Below are positions 54,582 through 64,000 of a stretch of 64,000 nucleotides of DNA, piece by piece. Every line of letters starts with the position of its first letter. The first letter of the stretch is position 1. The notes below the pieces were generated by a model that was given only the letters and a program-made list of their open reading frames with translations, had not been told where the DNA came from and made no database searches. A program made the position numbers and the translations under genes. Origin of the DNA: Litchfieldia sinesaloumensis. Its GTDB lineage: Bacteria; Bacillota; Bacilli; Bacillales; Bacillaceae_L. The DNA is taken from positions 2,978,460 to 3,042,459 of the forward strand of contig NZ_LT732529.1 of assembly GCF_900156865.1 (NCBI RefSeq), read 5' to 3'.

Positions 54582-56099
54582 CTATTTTGTAAAATGATTG
54601 ATAAATCTTTTAAATGCTGCTTGCCCCGCTTCATCACGTTTGTACACACCTGCATCCTCGAGCACACGCATGAACTTTTTACCGACTTCACGCTTCACAA
54701 GCTCTGAAACGTTCTCTTTGGTTGGATTAAAAGCTTTCAACTCATCCGCCCACGCTTGATGCAGAGGATTGACTGAGTTTCCTTCTCCGATTAGGTACTT
54801 CTCAACCTCTTGTAACTCTGTTTTGAGTCGAGCTGGAAGGACTGCTAATCCCATTACTTCAATCAGACCGATGTTTTCCTTTTTGATATGGTGCACATCA
54901 GCATGTGGATGGAAGATGCCCAGTGGATGCTCATCATTTGTACGATTGTTACGCAGCACAAGATCTAGTTCATATTTTCCGTCTCGTACTCTTGCAATTG
55001 GTGTAATCGTGTTATGTGGTGTATCGCCAGAGAACGCGTGGATATCCACCTCAGAGTCACTGTACGAGCGCCACTCCTGTAAAATTTGGTCGCCTGCTGC
55101 AACCAATGCCTCTTTATCCGCACTTCTTAGGCGAAGAACGGACATCGGCCATTTCACAGTTGAGAACTTGATATTGTCATATCGATCCCATGTAAAAGTG
55201 AAATCATCCTCTGCCTTTGCCATTGCAAATTCATAGTTTCCACCTTGATAATGATCATGTGTTAAAATCGAGCCTCCAACGATTGGAATGTCCGCATTTG
55301 AACCGATGAAGTAATGTGGGAACTTCTCAACAAAGCCAAGTAAACGTGCGAATGTAGACTTACTGATTTTCATATCACGGTGCTCTTCGCACAGAACGAT
55401 ACAGTGCTCGTTATAGTACACATATGGTGAATATTGCAAATACCAGTTTTCATCTTCTAGTAAAACCGGAATGATTCGGTGGTTGGAGCGAGCCGGATGA
55501 CCAATGCGTCCAGCGTACCCCTCATTCTCCACACAGAGCAAACACTTCGGATACTTCTCACCACCACTTGGTTTCGCCTCTTTTTCAAGCGCAATTTGCT
55601 TTGGATCCTTCTCAGGCTTTGACAAATTGATGGTGATATCAAGTTCGCCGTACTCTGTTTCCACCTTGTATTCGATGTTCTTTTCGATTCGCTTCATTTG
55701 TATATAGTTACTATTTTTACTCAACTCATAAAAATAGTTAGTTGCAGCAGTTGGGTTTTCCTGATGAAGCTGATAAAAATGACGCGCCACCGCAGACGGA
55801 AGTGGAATCATCGTATTCATGATTTTACTTGCTAGAATTTCCTTTGCGTCAAAATAATCTTCAATTATCTTTTGCTCGCATGCGTAATCCACTAGGTCCT
55901 CAACTAAGGTTGGGATGTCCTTTTCAGGTGTAACATGCTCTGTTGGTGCGAAATTTTCAAGTTGTAGTAAAGACAGAACCTGGTTGCGAACGTAAATCAT
56001 ATCTTCTTTTTCAATGAGTCCAATCTTAATAGCCTGTTCTGTTAGCTGTTGAACGCTACCATATATGTTCAATTCTATCGCCTCAGCTTTCATACCCAT
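54582..56099 (-). CDS. galT: UTP/UDP-glucose-hexose-1-phosphate uridylyltransferase, Firmicute (class II) type
   Basis: 505 residues, the long GalT form of Firmicutes, unrelated in layout to the short E. coli type. Motifs include NEGYAGRIGHPARSNHRIIPV, the HxH-like catalytic segment HCIVLCEEHR with LTHDHYQGG, and GIFHPHADVHHIKKENIGLIEVMG. It transfers UMP between UDP-glucose and galactose-1-phosphate. The ATG overlaps the last 17 bp of galE and has no good independent ribosome binding site, so translation is coupled to galE. Confidence 0.93.
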   Translation of the reverse strand: MGMKAEAIELNIYGSVQQLTEQAIKIGLIEKEDMIYVRNQVLSLLQLENFAPTEHVTPEKDIPTLVEDLVDYACEQKIIEDYFDAKEILASKIMNTMIPLPSAVARHFYQLHQENPTAATNYFYELSKNSNYIQMKRIEKNIEYKVETEYGELDITINLSKPEKDPKQIALEKEAKPSGGEKYPKCLLCVENEGYAGRIGHPARSNHRIIPVLLEDENWYLQYSPYVYYNEHCIVLCEEHRDMKISKSTFARLLGFVEKFPHYFIGSNADIPIVGGSILTHDHYQGGNYEFAMAKAEDDFTFTWDRYDNIKFSTVKWPMSVLRLRSADKEALVAAGDQILQEWRSYSDSEVDIHAFSGDTPHNTITPIARVRDGKYELDLVLRNNRTNDEHPLGIFHPHADVHHIKKENIGLIEVMGLAVLPARLKTELQEVEKYLIGEGNSVNPLHQAWADELKAFNPTKENVSELVKREVGKKFMRVLEDAGVYKRDEAGQAAFKRFINHFTK

Positions 56100-57072
56100 T
56101 TGGGTGGTTTACATGCCAGTTCCACGCATCCTTAATGATTTCGTTAATGGACGTACGCTTCGGTTCCCAACCGAGCACTTCTTTCGCTTTACCTGATGAA
56201 GCGATAAGTGTACTTGGGTCTCCCGCACGACGCTCACCGATTTTCACTGGGATGTTACGTTGTGTGACTTCTTTTGCTGCTTCGACCATTTCTTTTACCG
56301 AGAAGCCACTGTTACTGCCTAGATTGAAGTAATTGCTCTCGCCGCCATTTTGAAGGTATTTTAATGCTAAAATATGAGCATCAATTAAATCCTCAACATG
56401 GATGTAATCCCGGATACATGTACCGTCCGGAGTATCGTAGTCCTCTCCAAAAATAGTGATGGCATCTCGTTTTCCAAGGGCTGCTTGTAAAATCACTGGA
56501 ATGAGATGTGTTTCTGGATCATGGTCTTCTCCGATTTCACCTGTTGAACGTGCACCTGCCACGTTAAAATAACGCAGTGACACAAATTTAGTGTCATGTG
56601 CAATTTCTGACCATTTCATCATTTTTTCCATCGCAAGCTTTGTTTCACCGTATGTGTTTGCTGGAACGGTTGGCATATCCTCAGTGATTGGTACCTGCTC
56701 AGGTTCACCGTAGGTTGCTGCCGTTGAAGAAAAGACGATGTATTTTACATTGTTGTTTTTCATCGTTTCAAGGACAACCTGTGTACCGAACACATTGTTG
56801 TCATAGTATTTTAACGGGTCAACCATCGATTCGCCGACAAGGGAATTTGCCGCAAAATGGATAACTGCATCAATGCTTTCTTTTTCAAATACTGATTGTA
56901 AAAATGCGCGATCACGGATGTCACCTTGATAAAACTTCGCTTTCGGATGAACCGCCTCTTTGTGACCTGTTTGAAGATTATCAACCACGACAACCTCCTC
57001 ATTCGCATCAATCAGTTGATAAACCGCATGTGAGCCAATATAGCCCGCTCCACCTAAAACCAAAATACTCAT
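56083..57072 (-). CDS. galE: UDP-glucose 4-epimerase
   Basis: 329 residues; short-chain dehydrogenase fold. NAD loop GGAGYIGSHAV (7-17), DIRDRAFL, catalytic Ser-Ser-Tyr/Lys in SSTAATYGEPE and TYGETKLAMEK, and YFNVAGA. It completes the Leloir pathway. AAGGAGCGG precedes the ATG. The galK-galE gap (57073-57157) contains a REP-like palindrome; the 3' end overlaps galT. Confidence 0.95.
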   Translation of the reverse strand: MSILVLGGAGYIGSHAVYQLIDANEEVVVVDNLQTGHKEAVHPKAKFYQGDIRDRAFLQSVFEKESIDAVIHFAANSLVGESMVDPLKYYDNNVFGTQVVLETMKNNNVKYIVFSSTAATYGEPEQVPITEDMPTVPANTYGETKLAMEKMMKWSEIAHDTKFVSLRYFNVAGARSTGEIGEDHDPETHLIPVILQAALGKRDAITIFGEDYDTPDGTCIRDYIHVEDLIDAHILALKYLQNGGESNYFNLGSNSGFSVKEMVEAAKEVTQRNIPVKIGERRAGDPSTLIASSGKAKEVLGWEPKRTSINEIIKDAWNWHVNHPNGYES

Positions 57073-57125
57073 TTAAAATCCGCTCCTTCTTTAGGACAAA
57101 TTCCTCGTCCTAACATATTTTCACC

Positions 57126-57155
57126 GGGACACTGTACCTGTCCCCTTTGTCCCAT
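57126..57155. repeat. REP-like palindrome after galK stop
   Basis: On the minus strand TGGGACAAAGGGGACAGG then TACAGTGTCCC. The palindromic arms are GGGACA (57126-57131) and TGTCCC (57139-57144). It begins 3 bp after the galK stop codon. Confidence 0.78.
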
Positions 57156-57157
57156 TA

Positions 57158-58321
57158 TTATAGTTCTTTTGCGCCATCGCCAATGCTGACTTCATAGAAG
57201 GATGCTTGGTAGCCGATGGTTTTCTCGTAGATGTTTCCGACTGCTTCGATAATAGTTTGTGCTTTGTCTTTTTCGACAAGAGCAATCGCACAGCCCCCGA
57301 AGCCTGCACCGGTCATACGCGCACCAAGTACACCTTCTTGTTTCCACGCTGCTTCTGCTAGCGTATCAAGCTCGATACCGGTTACTTCATAATCATCACG
57401 CAATGACGTGTGTGAAGCATTCAGTAGTCTTCCGAATTCTGTTAGGTCACCGGCCTTTAATGCCTTCAGCGCCTCAAGTGTACGTTCATTTTCGTAGACC
57501 GCATGCTTGGCACGTTTTTGTAAAATGTCATTATCTATTAAATTCTTATGTTGTTCAAACTGCTCACTCGTAATATTCCCAAGTGCTTGAACATCGAGCT
57601 CCTTTTGTATCAGGGCAAGCGCACTTTCGCACTCACTGCGACGTTCATTGTATTTGGAATCCGCAAGCTCACGACGCTTGTTCGTATTCATAATTAAAAT
57701 GAGGTGCTCATCCAATTCAATTGGGGCATATTCATACTTTAATGTATCACAATCTAGTAAAATCCCGGCATTCTTTTTACCCATGCCGATTGCAAATTGG
57801 TCCATAATTCCGCTGTTGACACCAATAAACTGGTTCTCCACTCGTTGGCCAATTTTCACAAGGTCTACGCGATCAATAGTGAGGTTAAATAGCTTTTCAA
57901 ACATCACACCTGAGACAAGCTCAATCGACGCCGATGAGGACAGGCCAGCACCATTTGGAATATTCCCGTAAAACAGGACATCCACCCCAGATGAAATGTC
58001 ATAGCCTTCCTCACGCATATAACGAAGCATACCCTTCGGATAGTTCGCCCAATCATGAGCCTTGTTGTAGTCGAGGTTGTGAAGGTCAAACTCAATCACA
58101 CCAAGCTGTTCGAAATTCATCGAATACATTCTGATTTTATCATCAACACGCTTTCTCGCAAGCGCATACGTTCCTTTTGTGATGGAAGCCGGAAATACAT
58201 GGCCCCCGTTATAGTCTGTATGTTCACCTATTAAGTTAATCCGACCAGGAGCGAAGAAGGTTCTGTAATCGGTTTCGTTAAATACTGCTGTAAATGTATC
58301 TGAAAGTTGGTTGAGATTCAT
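57158..58321 (-). CDS. galK: Galactokinase
   Basis: 387 residues; GHMP kinase. Signature motifs: galactose-binding GRINLIGEHTDYNGG (about 26-40), ATP-binding IPNGAGLSSSASIEL (about 121-135) and GARMTGAGFGGCAIAL (about 335-350). It phosphorylates alpha-galactose at C1. GGAGGCAATTC precedes the ATG. First gene of the gal run behind a strong promoter with operator-like palindromes. Confidence 0.96.
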   Translation of the reverse strand: MNLNQLSDTFTAVFNETDYRTFFAPGRINLIGEHTDYNGGHVFPASITKGTYALARKRVDDKIRMYSMNFEQLGVIEFDLHNLDYNKAHDWANYPKGMLRYMREEGYDISSGVDVLFYGNIPNGAGLSSSASIELVSGVMFEKLFNLTIDRVDLVKIGQRVENQFIGVNSGIMDQFAIGMGKKNAGILLDCDTLKYEYAPIELDEHLILIMNTNKRRELADSKYNERRSECESALALIQKELDVQALGNITSEQFEQHKNLIDNDILQKRAKHAVYENERTLEALKALKAGDLTEFGRLLNASHTSLRDDYEVTGIELDTLAEAAWKQEGVLGARMTGAGFGGCAIALVEKDKAQTIIEAVGNIYEKTIGYQASFYEVSIGDGAKEL

Positions 58322-58340
58322 GGCGAATTGCCTCCAATAC

Positions 58341-58410
58341 GTTAGTTTCTAACTCTATTGTAGAGGCGTAAGTAAAAAAGGTCAATAAATTTTAGTTAAA
58401 CTTTACTAAA
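58341..58410 (-). promoter_or_regulatory. galK operon promoter with two operator-like palindromes
   Basis: Minus-strand sigma-A promoter: TTGACC (58385-58380), 17-bp spacer, TACAAT (58362-58357). Just upstream lies a 20-bp near-palindrome TTTAGT-taaacttt-ACTAAA (58391-58410), and just downstream GTTAG-ttt-CTAAC (58341-58353), near the expected transcription start. Both contain TTAGT/ACTAA half-sites, so the LacI-family regulator could bridge them. Confidence 0.72.
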
Positions 58411-58436
58411 GGGTTAACGAAATTAATTCAACAAAC

Positions 58437-58478
58437 AAAAAAACCTGTTACCTTTGGATAAAAAAACAATGGTAACAG
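58437..58478 (-). terminator. Terminator of lacZ
   Basis: CCTGTTACC (58443-58451) pairs with GGTAACAGG (58470-58478), with U-run on the minus strand (plus-strand AAAAAA at 58437-58442). It separates the transporter-lacZ unit from the galK operon. Confidence 0.88.
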
Positions 58479-58488
58479 GCAAATATTT

Positions 58489-61725
<3,237 letters not shown>

Positions 61726-61727
<2 letters not shown>

Positions 61728-62559
61728 ATTTAATCGCACTTCCCAGCATGCCCTGGATAAAGTGTTTTTGTAGTGCAAGGAAGAAGATAATAATTGGGAT
61801 TGTCGCAATCATAATCCCTACGTTAATTTGACCATAGTCTATGATTGAAACTCCCTTTAGACTGGATAATGCAACCGGGAATGTATACATATCCGTTGAT
61901 GTAGTGACAACCAATGGCCACAGAAAGTTATTCCATTGTGAGAGGAATAAGAAGATGGATGTCGCAGCAAGCGCTGGCTTCATAGACGGGATTACAATCC
62001 GGAAGAAGATTTTCATTTCTCCAGCCCCGTCCATTCTCGCAGCTTCAATTAATTCTGTTGGAAAGGCCATAAAGTTTTGTCTCATTAGAAAGATTGCGAA
62101 CGGTGTACAAACCGTTGGTAAAATAAGCGCAATATACGTATTTAATAATCCGTAATCAGCCATCATCCTAAACTGCGGAATCAAAAGGGCTTGATACGGA
62201 ATCATCATTGACAATAGAAATACTGTAAATATAAATTTATTCCCTTTAAAATGAAATTTCGCTAGTGCGTATGCAGCCATGGTAGAGACCATAAGAGCCA
62301 AAACGACATATACACCTGAAACAAATAATGAATTAAATAGTACACGCCAAATATTGATACTCTCATTCAAATTCGTAAAGTTGGTTATAAACTGATCTCC
62401 AAACGTCAATGTTGGAGGATTTGAAAACATCTTACTCGTATGATTGGTTGCTCCAACTAACATCCAATAAAATGGGAAGATTGAAATCACGATACCGACA
62501 GCAAGAAGTAAATAAATTCCTGCTTTTCTCGAGAATCTTGATGCTTTATTTTCCTGCAT
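61726..62559 (-). CDS. ABC sugar transporter permease (MalG type)
   Basis: 277 residues with six TMs. The EAA loop EAARMDGAGEMKIFFRIVIPSMKPAL (about 185-210) contacts the ATPase. It starts SRKAGIYLLLAVGIVISIFPFYWMLVGA. Second permease of a CUT1 carbohydrate importer. Its start overlaps the upstream permease stop by 1 bp. No ATPase gene is in the window, so it probably uses a shared MsmX-like ATPase, as many Bacillus importers do. Confidence 0.92.
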
Positions 62560-63422
62560 TATTTACCATCTCCCGTCACTCTTGATTGAATAAGTGATAG
62601 AATCGCAACGATGACTACAACGACATATGCAATGGCAGACGCATAGCTAAAGTCATAGTATTTGAATCCATTGTTATAAATCATTAATCCTAGTGTTGTT
62701 GTTGAATCACCAGGTCCACCTTTTGTAAGGTTGAAAGGTTCATCAAATAGCTGTAAGGTTGCAATCGTTGATATAATCGAGGTGAATAAAATAATCGGCT
62801 TCAATTGCGGAATCGTGATTGATAGGAATTGGCGAATCTTTCCTGCACCATCTATGGAAGCCGCCTCATATGTTTCCTCTGAAATATTCTGCATCGCAGC
62901 TAGATAGATCACCATATTGTAGCCTGTCCATCTCCATGTCATCGCGATGATAATCGATACCTTCGCCCAGAACGGATTATTCAACCACGGAATAGCATCA
63001 ATCCCAATCAAAGTTAAAAATTGATTTAAAATTCCTTTATCCATCATGATAATTGAGAACAAAATCGAATAAGCAACTAATGAGGTTACAGCCGGTAGAA
63101 AGAATCCTGTGCGGAAAAACCCTTTAAACTTTAGTAGTTTACTATTTAATAGAGCTGCTAAAATAAGTGCTAATAGAATCATAATCGGCACTTGAACAAT
63201 GAAAATGATAAATGTGTTATATAAGGCTTGATGGAACGTTGTATCTTTTAATAATCGAATATAGTTATCAAATCCTGTAAAAACGTAGACGCCACCTTGA
63301 GACGTTTGAAAGCTTAAGATAAACGAAGAAATGATTGGGTACACCGTGAATATAAGAAATAAAATAAGCGCCGGGGCTAAAAATAAATACGGTGTCAATT
63401 TTGCTTTGTTTATTTGATTCAT
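62559..63422 (-). CDS. ABC sugar transporter permease (MalF type)
   Basis: 287 residues with six TMs. EAA loop EAASIDGAGKIRQFLSITIPQLKPII (about 182-207). N-terminus TPYLFLAPALILFLIFTVYPIISSFILSF is typical of MalF/UgpA-like permeases. It pairs with the permease downstream to form the membrane channel for galactosides delivered by the binding protein upstream. Confidence 0.92.
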   Translation of the reverse strand: MNQINKAKLTPYLFLAPALILFLIFTVYPIISSFILSFQTSQGGVYVFTGFDNYIRLLKDTTFHQALYNTFIIFIVQVPIMILLALILAALLNSKLLKFKGFFRTGFFLPAVTSLVAYSILFSIIMMDKGILNQFLTLIGIDAIPWLNNPFWAKVSIIIAMTWRWTGYNMVIYLAAMQNISEETYEAASIDGAGKIRQFLSITIPQLKPIILFTSIISTIATLQLFDEPFNLTKGGPGDSTTTLGLMIYNNGFKYYDFSYASAIAYVVVVIVAILSLIQSRVTGDGK

Positions 63423-63450
63423 CTTGTTGTCTAACCCCCTTATTCATAGG

Positions 63451-63482
63451 AGAGGTAATGAAAGAATCCTCTCATTACCTCT
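63451..63482 (-). promoter_or_regulatory. Intercistronic stem-loop between binding protein and permease genes
   Basis: Perfect 11-bp stem AGAGGTAATGA (63451-63461) and TCATTACCTCT (63472-63482) with a 10-nt loop, 7 bp after the binding-protein stop. There is no U-run on the minus strand. Such loops commonly stabilise the binding-protein part of the message so that it is made in excess over the permeases. Confidence 0.75.
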
Positions 63483-63488
63483 AATTTA

Positions 63489-64000
63489 TTATTTCATTCG
63501 ATTTTCAATATTTTTTCTAGCCTGTTGCATCGCTTCTTCTGCATCTGTACCATTCAAGGCTTCACCTTGTGCTTTTACAATTTCATCACGAGCAATTGGA
63601 TCATTCTTTGTATAAATAATCGTCGGAATCTTATTCATTTCGTCAGCTAGGAAACGCCAGATTTTCTGATTTCCGAAAAATGACTCTTCAGCATCAAATA
63701 ATTCAGATTCAAACACTGGTGCATAGGTAGGGAATAAGCCACCCTCCATTGCGATTTCTTGTGCTTCAACACTTGTCGTAAACCATGATAAGAAATCATA
63801 CGTTTCTTGAATCTTGTTACCTGTGGATGGAATAACAAATGAGCTACCACCTTGAACAGATGAACGTGAACCATTTTCTTCATGTGCAGGTAACGGCATT
63901 AAGCCCCACTTACCGTCTGTTTCAGGTGCTTGTTGTTTAATCGTACCAACTAACCAACCGCCAGCAACTACGGATGCCGTTTCTGAATTCGCAATTGATG
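63489..64000 (-). CDS. Extracellular sugar-binding protein, C-terminal part (cut by window edge)
   Basis: The open frame runs from the window end to the stop at 63489, about 170 C-terminal residues. GGWLVGTIKQQAPETDGKWGLMPLPAHEENGSR and GGSSFVIPSTGNKIQETYDFLSWF are typical of CUT1 solute-binding proteins (the ligand-contact Trp region and conserved PLPA). The missing part would contain the lipoprotein signal. It delivers sugar to the two permeases downstream. Confidence 0.92.
   Translation of the reverse strand, partial: SIANSETASVVAGGWLVGTIKQQAPETDGKWGLMPLPAHEENGSRSSVQGGSSFVIPSTGNKIQETYDFLSWFTTSVEAQEIAMEGGLFPTYAPVFESELFDAEESFFGNQKIWRFLADEMNKIPTIIYTKNDPIARDEIVKAQGEALNGTDAEEAMQQARKNIENRMK

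Overview
The window looks like chromosomal DNA of a low-GC, Gram-positive, spore-former-type Bacillaceae (Bacillus sensu lato). This rests on AGGAGG-type ribosome binding sites with many TTG/GTG starts, the block yvjA-cccB-ftsE-ftsX ... ctpB-minJ as in Bacillus subtilis, a spore-type catalase (KatX), a vegetative KatA, a SLAP-domain protein and a Bacillus-like type VII secretion (T7SS) ATPase. No rRNA, tRNA, CRISPR array, prophage or intact transposase was seen.

Layout: 0-0.8 kb, a BceRS-like two-component pair (kinase cut by the window edge). 0.85-1.53 kb, a three-copy 226-bp tandem repeat. 1.6-9.3 kb, small housekeeping and accessory genes (SLAP protein, YdhR-like oxygenase, two flavin reductases, an ECF sigma operon, a His/Gly repeat protein, GNAT, MocR regulator, MFS exporter). 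9.5-22.1 kb, the division/protease block minJ, ctpB, ftsX, ftsE, cccB, yvjA, split by a 13.4-18.6 kb oxidative-stress insert (nitroreductase, katX, katA with a perfect PerR box, a Fur/PerR regulator, a 37-residue zinc ribbon). 22.3-26.9 kb, a very large secreted phosphoesterase and twin small membrane proteins.

27-49.3 kb is one long co-directional minus-strand locus, and I consider it the most interesting gene set. It holds a T7SS core (WXG-like protein, two membrane proteins, EssC with FHA and tandem ATPase domains, YukD-like ubiquitin fold), a candidate lipase effector between twin lipoproteins, two WXG100 proteins, and a complete Ser/Thr phosphorylation circuit: an FHA protein, a PP2C phosphatase, a kinase with a transmembrane segment and TPR-like tail, and a membrane protein whose cytoplasmic tail is a tandem series of threonine motifs. 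It ends in a 1837-residue protein made of about 17 Ig-like repeats with membrane segments at both ends. No recognisable YukC/EssB, EssA or YueB/EsaA is present. My inference is a T7SS variant controlled by, or built around, phosphothreonine/FHA contacts.

49.9-64 kb is a galactoside catabolic locus: ABC transporter, GH2 lacZ, galK-galE-galT-galM, a LacI-family repressor and a GH42 beta-galactosidase. It has a strong promoter flanked by operator-like palindromes in front of galK.

The second main discovery is a family of intergenic repeat arrays. In five separate intergenic regions there are 11 arrays, each of exactly six copies of TATGGGACA. In 53 of the 55 intervals the copies are spaced exactly 21 bp apart (two helical turns, or seven codons). 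The conservation pattern points to a DNA or RNA element, not a protein. The same GGGACA core occurs in a second dispersed family, REP-like palindromes placed directly after stop codons. A third family of about 120-200 bp interrupts the kinase/phosphatase genes.
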